DNA of 64,000 nt from Anthoceros angustus (GCA_010909165.1 MU008181.1:992001-1056000); one strand, 5' to 3'; counted from the first letter of the stretch, positions 35,602-47,689 are shown. The notes: generated from the letters alone by a model not told the origin. Translations and numbers: made by a program.

Positions 35602-37722
35602 TTAGGGAAAGCTCTTGGTCTCGCCATGCTTCATTGTGATGAAAGCTCCAGGATCGAGGTGCAACCTTGACAATTCCTGCTCCAGCAGCAAACCTAGATA
35701 TCAGTAGACTGGTAGATGATAACCGGGCCAGAGTAGCCAAAAATTGATCCAACACGAACCTTTCGCAGCCTGATGGGAGGCTCCAAGATCGGTTCATCTG
35801 TGAGCACGAAGGTCCCTGCGTCAACAGCAAAGGGTTTATGAGCCCCCAGGAATATGGCCATGTATAATACTTTCAACGAGAAGAATCCCAACATACACGT
35901 AAATCCGGCCATGTGGCGGAGGAAACTGACAACCATTCGGTGCTTATGCTCACCCCAATGCATTCCGATGGATTGCTTGGCTCCAACAGCTAGGTGAATT
36001 GCAACGGCATCCTCTGAGACAGTAGCATGGAAAGGATGTTAGATGAACAGAAAACCATTGACAGTAACAACGTATCACTTCCGAACACCTGTTAGCCGTT
36101 GGACTGACCAGGAGAGCAATGGATTTGGCTCATGAACCAACGAGGGCTGTATGCTCCTATTGGAATGAGAGCAACATCGAAGGGACCGAACTTCTTCCCA
36201 ATCTCCGAGAAAGCTGAACAAACGGGCGGCTTTTCTGCAACTTCCTCTAAAGGATCGCTTGACTTGGACACTGAGCAGAGTCCTGTGTCGCCTGCAAAAT
36301 ATATCTTGCGAGATTGACCTTCAAGAACCCAGGAGGCCCACAGAGTCTGCCACGCATACAATCACTGTCAGCAGACTGTGACCGAGCGCAAGGGAAATGG
36401 AAAGTTCCTGGTTTTGCAACTGTAGTCTTGCCTTGTTTCTGTCAAAGAGACCACGACCAGAGAAATGTTGGCACGGGGTGCAGGTTGCCGTGAAGCATTT
36501 GGTCTTACCCTCATCAGTCACGCAGAACTTGTGTTCTTGCCACCAGTCTAGTTCAACCTGTGCAAAATCAGGAAGGGACGAATTCAGTGAGTAGGTAATC
36601 GATTGACCAATACAAAATACGAAGCAGGAGGTGGCTCCTGCTGGCTTCGCAGGGTTAAGACTTACAACATTGGTGACACCTAACTGAGTAAACCTGGTAC
36701 ATAGACAACACATCAGTAACTAAAATAGGATGAATGGACCTGAATGACAGAATGGGGCTGCTGGGTACTTTACCAGCTCTTCACTCCAAGTGGTACAAGG
36801 TAGAGAGGCTTGTTGCCCAGCTTCTTCACAGTTCCTTCATCCAAGTGGTCTGCAGACAAACTAAACCTTGCAGAACATCGACATGACCACAATGCACAGA
36901 AGGAAACGCGGAAACACACTCACCATAATGGTTATGTGAGATGATAACCGCATCCACACGAGGCAAGTCGCTGAGTGGGAAGGGAACTGGCACAATCCTA
37001 TCAGACATGAGCCAGCATGAGTCTTCGTTCATCGCTTAAGAACAAGGAACCTTAAAATTTGCTTCACCTCATCTCACCGCTTGGGGCCAACATGCTGGGA
37101 AGGGGAGCAACGATCTGACCAGACTGCACAACAAGAATCAAGAGGCTTAGAGCACCAAACCATCTATCGTTTTACGCAGTCGCTCTGAATCCGCTGCTGA
37201 CCTGGATCAGTCAGCACGTTCAGCCCCTCAAATTGAATGAGAAAAGTTGCATGACCGACCCAGGTAGCCTGCAGTCCAAAACGAACATACAGGCGAGTGA
37301 CAGAACATGTCCGGGTCAAGAAACAGCTTCTACAAGACGAGTAGCTTACCACAAAGGTGTCAAAGGAAAGCTCAAAACAGCTCGTCAGAGAACCTAGACT
37401 ACCGACCTGAATCGCACCCTGAGGAGGATCTCGCAATGCACCAATGTTCGTCCTCACAGGCATTCCCAGGTGCCTCCTGACATCATCAGTGACTTTTTTA
37501 CGATTCCTGAGAAACTCCTGCAGCAGCAAGCCGAGTTGGCATGATCCTAAACTATAATACGGACAAACGCGTGCAATCTCAAATTCCATCGCTACAACTT
37601 CTTACGCCGACTGCCTTCAAGCGCTGGTTCACGGTCATCTCCAAACCAAAGGAAGGCCATGGATTTCGAAATCCGCCGCCGGGTGCGTGATGCTGCTTGT
37701 CATTTGTAACACCCTCCGTCAT
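35602..37722 (-). CDS. NAPEPLD: N-acyl-phosphatidylethanolamine phospholipase D
   Basis: Metallo-beta-lactamase-fold enzyme that releases N-acylethanolamines from N-acyl-PE at membranes. Twelve exons keep one frame of 357 residues: 37606-37722, 37407-37517, 37202-37268, 37078-37123, 36924-36997, 36774-36849, 36666-36693, 36432-36557, 36109-36346, 35954-36013, 35760-35815, 35602-35676. The N-terminus has FRNPWPSF. The fold starts with ATWVGHAT and LTDPVWSDR. Metal ligands: HNHYDH (135-140), GDTG (D235) and MHWG (H313); a CQHFSGR block precedes the GDTG exon. It ends [11 protein letters not shown], as in animal NAPE-PLD. The intron after FDRNK needs a GC donor. A further in-frame ATG lies at 37,791. 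Two exon relics of this gene lie at 31.9 and 33.7 kb. Confidence 0.92.
36347..36431 (-). other. GC-AG intron in NAPE-PLD
   Basis: The donor reads aag|gcaaga, the acceptor gtggcag|act. It joins FDRNK to TLWASW, matching the family (SQHW...DDNK then LWGSW). No GT in the vicinity keeps the frame and the conserved spacing. Confidence 0.8.
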
Positions 37723-38205
37723 CCTCGACACTTTAGCCCGCGAGCTTGAGTCCAGAAGGCATTGAGAAAGCAAAGTCGGAGACGTCCTCACGATGGCACC
37801 CAGAGCTTACGGTGGCTGCTGCGTATACATGCTATCGGAGTCGTGAACTCTCTGCACTGTGTCCAACGGGACCCACCACGCAGGAAGCATCCAAGCAAGA
37901 CACCATGGTGCCTCCGCGCAAACAGCCCCGGCCTGTGCCACTGCTGACCATCCAAGCCCGGCTGTGAACTTGGACCTTTCTCGGAAGAAATTTCTTTGAA
38001 ACATTGCCTTGGTGCTTGAGCTTTTCCACGTGGTGCTCCTTGGAGCTAGTGCGCCATCACGGCTGCTAATCCGTGTATGAAAGTCTTGGAGTTGCAATCC
38101 AGACTCATGACATACGCGGGGCAGTACCTAGTACTTCACATGGGGCACAATGGATGTGTGGCTCAATTGTTTGTTGGAAAGAGGAAATACAGCTCTATGG
38201 CTCGT
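37723..38205. other. Spacer, NAPE-PLD promoter and CFAP251 3' flank
   Basis: No gene recognised. Short open frames on the plus strand show no domain. Confidence 0.4.
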
Positions 38206-41200
38206 TTAGTTGAGTGGTTGCAAGTGGAGCACATTTTTAGCGAACCATGTTGCTTTCACTTTCTCTTCAGGCAGACATGGATCCTCTGCAGGAGACTCTC
38301 CCAAGCAAAGTGCCATTACGTCGCGCAGTTCATCCCTGTTCGTGACATATCAACGAATCCGATTATGTACTTTGCCGCAGTGCAGTGCAAACGGCAGATG
38401 AAACAAACGGGTTTGATTCTAGAATACTGACTTGGTCATTGCATCCCCTTCTTCGCACAGAGCTTTCACCAGAGTGTCGCGTTGCAGCTCCCCTGTCTCG
38501 GCGTTTGCTCCAAGTTCCTGAAGGGGAAAGATGCTCAGATAGTACACTGACATGGCGAAGTAGATTACCGAGGATTGGTTGCAGGTGCTTACCGCAAATG
38601 CTCTTTTAATCTGACTCTCCTCAAGTGGAACGACGGGTCTGTGATTGGCATATATCGATATGAAATCTGCAAACTTGATCCTCTTTGGAAGGTCTAATCC
38701 TCCTTGTTTTCTGAAATGGAAGAGATGTCAATGCACAAACTCAAACAGCGCAGCGAAGTTAGTCTAACATCGGTTCTGGCTCTTACAGCGGTCTCCCAAT
38801 TTCTTGAAGGATGTCTCGGATATCAGAAGTAGAAACGTCAACTTTGAGGGCCCTCAGCAGCTCAGGTAGCTGGTCAAGCTGCAAAGTGTCGTCCAGATTG
38901 CGTTCGTGGGATGACTCTTCTCCCTGCGAGGGACATGATCAGCTAGCTGATGGTCGACTAAGCAAATTAGCAAAGAAATTGTGACAGAAAGAGCCAGCTT
39001 TGTGAAACCTGAGATCGGATTTGTGCACAGAAGAAGGTCTCTCTTAGCTCCTGTAGAAGAACTTGTCCGTCTGGGCCTTGAAACAGAGCTGGATGTCCAC
39101 CGAGGGTGTCTGCCTCGAGCTCAAAGAAGTTATTCAGCAACCCCAGATCCACCCGCCACACGTTCACGACACTGAATGTGATCAAGCCTCCAAATGTTAT
39201 ACTTTAGTGACTGGCCCACAAGAAGAAAGACACAACCTGCAGGACAGTTTTTAGAGAACCAGAACTTAGCGTGCTTTTGGAAGGATAGACCCACGAGGTG
39301 GGATGGCAGGTTAGTGAGACTGCTCACCTGTCACCTTGGCCCGAAGTAATGAGATATTTAGCATCGTAGGAGACAGCGATGGAAGAGATGGGACCAGAAT
39401 GCCCCACAACTCCTATAACTTGGAGGTTCTTCCTTTTCTTCGACGGATAGGTCAAGAGTCCCAGCACCTGATTCTTTAATGCATACACAAGGTAGACCTG
39501 CGTACACCTTACCTTGTTAATTGTCTTATGCGTCTGATCAGTCAGCGGACAGCTATTCTAGCTGCTTACCTTTTCTTCCTCTGGCTCACGAATGCGCACC
39601 ATTTGGGCCACTGGTGAGCCAAATGTTGGACCACGGAAAGTCTTCTTGCACTGAAACCTCTCTGTGTCATACAAACGCACTTTGTACCCATTGTCGCAGA
39701 TTACTAGCTGCAACTGCAAGTAGCCACAACCGAACATCAGCCTAATTTCTGGAGGTCCAGTCTTTCTCGTGAAATGACCTTGGCTAAGGAATGTGGGGAC
39801 ATACCTGCCCAAGCTTCGTTGTCGCGTCAGAGACAATTGCTGTGGGGGTATCATGGTAATTGAGTGGCCAAGTTCCCTTCAGTTTCAAGCCGTCTCCTCT
39901 GACAGAGGCAGGCAGATCGTACTCAACCACCCTCATGTCCTGAGAAGCAAGAAGCCTACATGTCAGTCTCCATGCCATGTGTCCTCTACAACCATAAGGA
40001 TACACTAGACATATCAGCACTTGCTCCCGTGACCTTTACACAGCCTTACAAGGCCAATGGAAAACATCCTGTTCACCCTATCTTCATCCGTAGCAAAATG
40101 GAGAGCCACAATTGAACGGGCGTGTGACTTGTATTTTCCTCTGTACTCCCATCTCCCCTTGATCTGTTTGCCATTGCCAGAGAAGCACTGTAAGTGGCTA
40201 CACACCCTGTCACCGGCGGACACAGTAAAGGATACACGTACTGGTTCAAAGGAGAGAACAGCAACGTTCCCACCGGCGTCAGAAACTGCCATGTAGTTAC
40301 CATCACTTGAGAATGTTATCTGATGTAACAACAAAAAAGTGAGTTGGGTTGCTCATAAGAGATGCCAGCACAGTGATCTGAGATTCCACTGGCCAGGAGA
40401 AGAGAGCTTTGTACCAGGGGCACACTCAATCTCGTAAATGAAAAGTTTTGCACATCTTGCAGTGACGTTGAACTCACAATCTGCAATGCATAAGTGTTAT
40501 TTTGGCAAACGAGGGTTCTCAAGTACACTGGAGACATGATGTTCAAGTGTTGAGGCACAAAGACAGACAACTATATCGTAACAGTATGAATAGCAGGACA
40601 TACCTTCAAGACCCCGTTTGAGAATGCACATGCTATGGTTGTTCCCAGCGGCGAGTACTTCACACATGAGAGCTGCACATAACGAAAAACAAGCTTGTCT
40701 TCTCATGTTTCACACGGCTCACCACATGCATCTCACCTGTCAATAAAGCGATACACAACAAGTTAATGCATATTTTGGTCACGGTAATCTGGTCACCTTG
40801 AGTTTAGCAAACTCTCGTCTTGCAAACATTCGTCGTGTTTCATAGTCCTGTATCTGCAAAGTGAGTAATGCCCCACCTATCAAGACCCACGAAGTACAAA
40901 AAGTGAAGTCACATACGCTGTGCTAATGAAGGTGCAAGAACGAATCGACAGAGCCTGTTAAAGCTGACCTGCAGTACATTCCCAGCACTCATAACTGCAA
41001 AGTGGCTCTGTGACGGATGCGCTGACAGCATTTCAACCTTTTCTGGCATAGGCTCCACCACCTCTTCTCCCTACTGGCCTTCCTTCGAAGGCAAAAAACA
41101 ATTAGTAGATAGTCATTTAGATTGATTAAACAACAGGATGAGGTGTCTACTGTACAACATTGCCTTGAACGTTTTGCACTCAGAATGCAGTTATAGAAAG

Positions 41201-43210
41201 TTCAAAAGCATTTCTTCAGCATGAACGCATACCTTGCACTCTATAGACCCTGGTTGCTGCTCAAAGATTGCCGCACGCAGTAGGATCAGATGAGCATTCT
41301 TTGTGCCAATCAAAAAGGGAGCAACTTGAAGAGCATAGAGGGCATCATTGTGTCTCAAAGGGTCCATTGCTGAAAAAGAGAGGGAAGATATCGGACCTGC
41401 AAACAATTGCTGCTTTCATTTTCACGCAAATGACACCATATCATCTCCAGAAAAGAATTTGGAATGTTTGCGAGCGCATGCTTTGTCTGCGCCTACCTGC
41501 CATGAGCTCTTCAAACCAGGCTATGAGGCCCAACCGGGAATCAAAAAACCGTACAAATCCACCAGCATCTCCTGTTGCAATGTAATTTCCTGGTGTAACC
41601 AGAGCTGTGATTGCAGTAGTATGGACCCTCACCACTTTGACTGCACGCATAAGTCTGGCCTTCTTCTTTGCATCAGATTGGCTTTCTTCGGGAGTGGAGC
41701 TATAAAAGACAACGAAAAGTATAACGAATCATTATACTATTTTAGTTTCCTTTCAAACAAGAACATGGTAAACAAGATCATAAACGCTCTGGTACCTAGG
41801 TTCAATCCATGTTACAAGATCTCCATCAACAGTCCCGGTTAAAGCATGTTGTGTGTTAGGGATGAAAGCAGAATGTGTGAAGGTCCCAAGTGTCTGCTTC
41901 AGTTCTTTTGCCTTCACCTCACCTTGTTTACAATCTAGAAAATGCTGGGTGACGCCTATTTCATTCTCCACCTATTGAGAAAAAAGGTGTTTGACTCTAG
42001 ACACTGATAGAAGCTCAAAGCTTTGTCCTAAACTATAAAATAAGTGTCAAACCTTCTGGTGCCTCCAAAAAAAAGCTGTTGCCCTTCCATTTGTAACCAG
42101 TTCATCCATGTCGGACACATTGAAGCGCACACACGTCTGGCTACAGGCAAGACAAGGTTATTAATTTAAGACAATGTCCACTAAGGATGCCAAATCATGC
42201 AGATTTTGTGCAGCAGTAACCTGAGTGAACAACACGCACAGGGAACCACGCTTGTCAGGAAAAACAAGAGACACTAACAAGCTGCTTGCGTAACGACGTA
42301 GGATAGCAAGGGGGAACGTTATACCTGGCGCTCCTGCAAGGGTATGTGGGCCGTGACGAGCGGTTTATCATTACTAAGTAAGTTATCCCAAATGCTTAGG
42401 TCCTGAACGGATCCTGAATCTGCGACATCCCCAACATTTCTAGTTACTAGGATACATTTCTCATCTGATGACAAATTGCTTGGCTTGTTAGTAATAAATT
42501 CAGGAGGTCCTTACAAGGACAGAGACCAACACAGAATTCAGGTGCCAGGTGACTTACAAACGGCACTTAGGGTAGCAATCAGAGAACTGTCGGAGGAGAC
42601 ATCCATGGCGATGATTCCCCCTGCTTGCTCCAGCATCACGGCTTTTTGCACCTAGAGGAAAGCAAAAACGAGATTGGTAAGCATCAAGAGTAAGTCCGGG
42701 TTACTGAATAAGCAAAAACCAACCTGTCCAGTGGTAGCATCCCAGAGAATGAGAGAAGCGTCAGAGCCACAATCTGCTGACAAGATAAAAACTCGTTGCG
42801 GGTCCGACACAAGGCATTGTATCTGATGCACATGGCCTTGAAGAACAATCTGCAAGGAAAGAAGCAGAGAACTTAAGAAAGAGCATAGATTTCCTTCAGG
42901 GTCAACACCAAAGAAGAGGCCTTGAAGTTAAAAAGCAGCACAGGATTCCATTATCGTCACCTGCTGACAAGTTGTTCGATTGAAAATGACAATAGTGTGA
43001 CCAGCTACATAGCACACCAAATCTCTAGAGTCAGTTCGCAAATCCACAGCTCCTCCAGTAATTTGGCTGGAAAATCCAAAAACCCATTCCAACTCCTGCG
43101 CATCTTACAAATCAGATTAGCTGCTTGGTCTGAAAAATGGCCCCATCCTGCATAGTTCCAGTTTTTTTCCTTACTATGGGATGAGGTCCGTTCTCGCTTT
43201 CATGAGTCAT
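38206..43210 (-). CDS. CFAP251: Cilia- and flagella-associated protein 251 (WDR66)
   Basis: WD-repeat protein of the calmodulin- and spoke-associated complex at the base of radial spoke 3 in motile axonemes. Twenty-two exons keep one frame of 934 residues: 43175-43210, 42961-43095, 42724-42849, 42558-42651, 42325-42464, 42053-42136, 41796-41971, 41497-41699, 41233-41396, 40969-41070, 40797-40853, 40604-40672, 40415-40480, 40050-40319, 39805-39939, 39570-39713, 39328-39497, 39009-39171, 38787-38923, 38593-38710, 38432-38517, 38206-38335. It opens with ELEWVFGFSS, a family signature. Many WD units follow (SLILWDATTG, YIATGDAGGFVRFFD, NGYKVRLYD). The C-terminus is EF-hand-like: LPELLRALKVDVS, FADFISIYANHRP and MTKDELRDVMALCLGE. 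The Glu-rich N-terminal extension of the human protein is absent. The 12-residue first exon and the last exon were chosen by phase and splice fit; these ends are less certain than the core. Confidence 0.92.
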
Positions 43211-44015
43211 CTTAGATATCCCCTCTCTACGCAAAATCGTCCGATCTCTCGTCCTCGACTATCAAAGAGTAAACTGCTCAAACTCGAGTTTTCTCGTTTT
43301 GTGTCTTCCTTCTACGGGAAGATCATGTATCCAAGAAACAAGATTCAAACGCCCAGAATTCTCACTCCAATCTCTCACTTGTTTGGTGTTGTCTAAATTC
43401 TCGTCTTCAAGATTCCTAGAATGTTGTCAAATCAACTTTGACAAAGAATATCACCTACGTGAAACGGATCCTCACAATCACGAGGCCTTCTCTCCTACAA
43501 AATGGCCTTTTCCAAGTTATATGAGGAACCCGATGACATAGGTCTAACAACTAAACGAGTTAAAAGAATTATATTTTAATTTAAAATCATAAGAAATAAA
43601 GGGATTTTTTAACAGTATCCATGATAAATATAATTAAAAATGATGATTTCAATAGGTGTTCATGATACATTCAATTGTATTGATTATGATTATAACCAAT
43701 ATAATTTTATAACCCAAACTAATCAAGATAGGTGGCTCTTTCCTTTTTTTTTTTCCTCCCAGAAGACCCATCTAGTAGCTTCCTGGAGCTCTTTCACCTA
43801 GCTGCGTCTGTGGCTTGGGGCGAGATCCCTCACCAGATTTTCCATGTTCTCGCAAGTAGCAGGTAGCAGGCATGCAGCTTCTTCGTCGCACTATTGCCCT
43901 TCAATGCCATTTCCTTCTCCAATAGCATCTTAATCTCCTTCAATTTGGCATCGCCACTCCCGGGGCTGCAAGTCCTGGGTATTCGGAGTGAAGGCATCCC
44001 TCGAAACTCACTCGG
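43211..44015. other. CFAP251 upstream region and spacer
   Basis: Promoter side of CFAP251, AT-rich at 43,550-43,760. No gene is visible. Confidence 0.4.
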
Positions 44016-44330
44016 AGTGGGTGGTCTTACAAGTGGATGTGGAAAATGCATTCAACACCATTTCCTGGGTATCATCTTCAAGGAGCTCAGGGACACTGGA
44101 GGAGTCTTAGGATCCTTATCCCATTTTTTAGTTGCTTCTATGGTAGGTCCTCCAACTTCTATTATCAGTATAAGAAAGTCTTATCCGGTTTTGCCATCTC
44201 TGTTTTGGAATATATCACAGGGACTAGGCAAGTAAACCCTCTGGGTAGTGCTCTTTACCATCGCTTACAAGAGGGCCTCTGTGTACAACAAGGGAGCCAT
44301 GTAAGGGAGCCATGTCATCAAGCGTCGTTG
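44016..44330 (+). pseudogene. Non-LTR retrotransposon RT fragment
   Basis: Reads VDVENAFNTIS, then in a shifted frame IIFKELRDTGGVLGSL, then FYGRSSNFYYQYKKVLSGFAISVLEYITGTRQVNPLGSALYH. This is the same RT block as at 26.2-26.45 kb, on the opposite strand. At least two frameshifts. Confidence 0.8.
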
Positions 44331-45039
44331 TAAATTGCCTCCAATCATATTTTATGATTAATAGTATTAATAAAGAGTTTTAGAAAAATAAAAATCAAAT
44401 TTTGAGAAAAAGGCTTTTACAACGTAATCTACAATAAGGGAGCCACATCATCAATCCATTGTTGTAAATGAGCACCCAAAAGAGTGCCACTTCATCCACC
44501 TAAAAACACATGTTGTAAACCGCATCTTAAAACTTGCCATATCAGCGAAACTTAAGCCAATTTACAACGAGGGTTTTTAGATATTGTAAAGGTTGGGATA
44601 TTTACAAAAAGAGTTTCCCTCCCCACTCCCCCTCCCTTGCCTCCCCGCCTCCCTCCTTCGCACTCGCCATCGATCAACAATCAACTTCCATGCTTTGGCC
44701 TTAAATACGTGCTCCACGAAATTTGCAGGGAGTTGTTTCCAATCCACACAGTTGCTGGCCCGCTGCATTCAAGCCACAAACTTTGCACGTTTAGAAAAGC
44801 AACCCACAGTCTGCTTAAGAACCCAGCGGAGCTGACAAAACCCCACGTCAAGGGAGCACCTCCCTCAAAGGACAAAGCATGTGCAACGGACATCAGCGAA
44901 GCACATCCCTCGAATGACTTGAAGCAACAAAACATGGCCGAGATGAAGTAGGGTAAACCACACTGAGCAAATTGAACCGGCTGTCTGGTGACCTTTAAAG
45001 ATTCTTCACATCCGGAAAAGGCTTTCAAGGGCATTATCT
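44331..45039. other. Spacer, no gene recognised
   Basis: AT-rich near 44,330-44,420, with the related phrases ttacaacg and gggagccacatcatca repeated at 44,290 and 44,440. Nothing coding can be supported. Confidence 0.4.
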
Positions 45040-46030
45040 GTGGCAACATTTTGCACATGGCCAAGTTGGTGGATTCTCAACCGTATGCCTTGTTTCTCTT
45101 GGACTTGCCATGTGGTTTGGACCTTGATCCCCACTCCAGATAATTTGACACGCGCCTCACTCGAGAGGAGTTTAAATCTAATGTAATGAAGCAATTCTGT
45201 GCCATCACGACATCGGAGGTTTTTCGTATTGTGGTGTTCCATTAACTTGGTGACATGAGTATGATCCGGGAGGTGCTTCAAGAGTCATGCGGTGGAGGTG
45301 TGACATCCTGCTTTTGGCAAAAGACTTAAGTCAGTCTTTTGTCAACAGAGAAGGTTTATGATGACGGTGACTTTTTCACCACATCATTTGGCTCCTCGAA
45401 CAAGGAGTGTGTGCCTCATTAGTTTTTACTTTCTGCAAATTGTATTGTTTTACACGGCGGGGCAGGTATCACCAATTGCTTTACACAGAAGGGTGTGGAG
45501 CACAAGTTGTGTTACAACACAGCAGATGATCGTGTGGTATCTCCATACCAAAAGCCTATGAGACTGCTGAAAAAGTTGATTGACTCACTGTGGAGGGAGA
45601 GTGGGTGCTTGATGGCTGGGCAGGATTGGGATCTGGAATGGTTGCAACTGCCATGTGTTACCGGAATGTTGTGGCTCTTGATGTGGACCCGCGAGCAGCT
45701 CAGTTCATCGATCTCAAGTTGAACAATTTGGATAGTTGGCCAAACGAGGAGGAAGAGGTTGGGGACATTCCAGGTAATGTCAGTTGGAAGACCTTTGGCA
45801 AGGAAACCATGGTGAACAATCTGGCAAGTGGGCGAACTCCTTTGTGATACTAAAGCTAAAAGGATCCAAGAAGCATGGCCCTCCTAGTGATATGGAGGAT
45901 GCATTAATTGGGAGTTGCAGTGCCTGAAGACAACACACCAGTTCTTGTTGTAAAGAAACCTGTTGAAATTGAGAACACTGAAATTGTGAAACAGATAGGA
46001 GAGGAACCATGCGATGAAGGGTGGGTAGAC
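45040..46030 (+). pseudogene. Beta-class amino-methyltransferase relic (N4/N6 DNA methylase fold)
   Basis: Reading the plus strand across frames gives, in order: YALFLLDLPCGLD (45,081-45,122; position of the DPPY catalytic motif IV), VMKQFCAITTSEVFRIVVFH, GDMSMIREVLQESCGG, YQKPMRLLKKLID (about 45,548-45,583; the KP motif before motif I), VLDGWAGLGSGMVATAM (from 45,604; AdoMet motif I) and VVALDVDPRAAQFIDLKL. Motif IV before motif I is the beta-class order of bacterial N4-cytosine/N6-adenine methylases. Stops near 45,137 and 45,418 and frameshifts near 45,130-45,310 break the frame, and after about 45,845 the frame shifts again. I infer an inactive copy of a transposon-borne or horizontally acquired family. 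The DLPC form of motif IV is not canonical, so substrate is unknown. Confidence 0.6.
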
Positions 46031-46718
46031 AACCAAGTGCCTCAGGTAAATGAACTCGATGTGATTAAGGAGGGATTAATGTGAGTTGCAGCTAGGCAAT
46101 TGGTTTGTAGGTTCACATGCGGACAGCCACTGGACAGCCGGTGTAGTTTTTGTTGGGGTTTGGGGTTTCGCGGCCAGGCATAGCATGCAAGTTCCAACTT
46201 CATCCATAATGGATGAAGCTGCATCCATTATGCCTGGCCGCATGCTATGATAGAATGCAGGTTTTTTCTTTGGCATCTTTACAGCATGTCTGACAATGCG
46301 TTTTTAATAGCATTGTTTAGCCTGTGTTTGGCCTGAATGATGAATTGCGAAAGAGATCAATATCTTCTTGGGTGCATCTGGTAATGACTTGCTTGTAAGA
46401 GCCAACCCATCCAGTTCCTCCTCTCCAGGCATATCGTCCACACCATGCACAATGATGGGGGCTATTCTTTGTCTCCGCTATCCTCTGTACCACCAAGCTC
46501 ACCCCAAATGTGAGTTTTCTTAAACCCTTCATTCATGACTGTGAAGTCAAAATCTTTAGTAAATTGTCTGGTCGGATGGAAAACCTACAAAATACAATAA
46601 GGGCAGAGTTAAAGAATGACTTAAACACCCCATAGGAGACTACATGTTGTGCGAGATGACAACCCTACATAGCACTAAAAGCTTTGTAGCAATATAAATG
46701 CAATCAAGCAAAAAGCAT
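46031..46718. other. Spacer, no gene recognised
   Basis: Contains the hairpin at 46,170-46,241. The 215-base open frame on the minus strand around 46,320-46,530 resembles nothing I know. Confidence 0.4.
46170..46241. repeat. Nested inverted repeat (hairpin)
   Basis: Outer arms gcggccaggcata and tatgcctggccgc (13 bases). Inside lies the near-perfect palindrome cttcatccat-a-atggatgaag. It may be a transposon end or a structured RNA. Confidence 0.7.
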
Positions 46719-47689
46719 GGCCTTTTTACCCCTATACCTCTTCCGCTAGCGCTCTACATGTGTCTAAGCGACCCATTACCCTAAAACATGATGGCCAACA
46801 ATCATGCAACTGTAAAGCTTTTGAACAAGTAGAATTAGATTTCGATGTGTGAAATTAGTTCTCAGGATCCTCAAGCAATAATAACGACTCTTCGAAATGC
46901 ACAGCAGTACACAAAACCAAGTCCATGACACAACATCGCATCCCCCACAAAAGTTGACCGTGCAGCAACATCTATGCTAGATACACTTTTGCACTTTGGA
47001 CATCCCATGTACCTGCCAATGGTCGCTCCAACGGGGTACTACAGTGCGGTGGCCTCCATGTGGCCACTAGTTTGACCCAAAAATCTTTAGCAAATGGATA
47101 GCCGGTGTTCAAAAGCCCTTGCCGCAAGCATTTCTGATGTCTAGTTAATTTATATTAATCCAAAGTTATTAGCTAGCAGCTAGCATCCATATTCGAGCCA
47201 GGTTTTGCAATTTCCATTAGGCACGAATTCGGACACTTGATACCAGCAAAGCAAAATTATATATAGCCTTACCTAAAATTCTTTCAGAAATTCTGAAAGG
47301 GTTTAGTCCCTGCCTTGTGTCACTCTTGCAAATGCTATCCAAATTCCGCCTTACGTAAACAGCTTTGCTCATGAGGTACTGTGGAGTGGTGTGAAGCCTC
47401 CGACATAAGCAGTTGGACAAAGACAACAATCCATGAATTATTCCGAATCTCTTGTTCACAGCAGCCAGTTTGGTGCTCCGCTCCGCAACCACCAGGTTCT
47501 TGGACCTACCAACCTCGTCTCCGATGTTCTCTCCCGCTCAATCTTATGCCTCTCGCGCATCAGCTACCATACAAGAATTGCACACACTCCCTCGTTAACC
47601 CTCACCACAACAGCGTGAAAAATAGCCTTCCCCAGCGGCCCCTAAAATGCAACTCACCTTGATGGTGAGGAGTTGGAGGAAGGTGAGAT

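Noticed and set aside
45300-46030. RNA cap trimethylguanosine synthase
   Set aside because: The order motif IV, KP motif, motif I fits beta-class amino-methylases better than the TGS1 layout.
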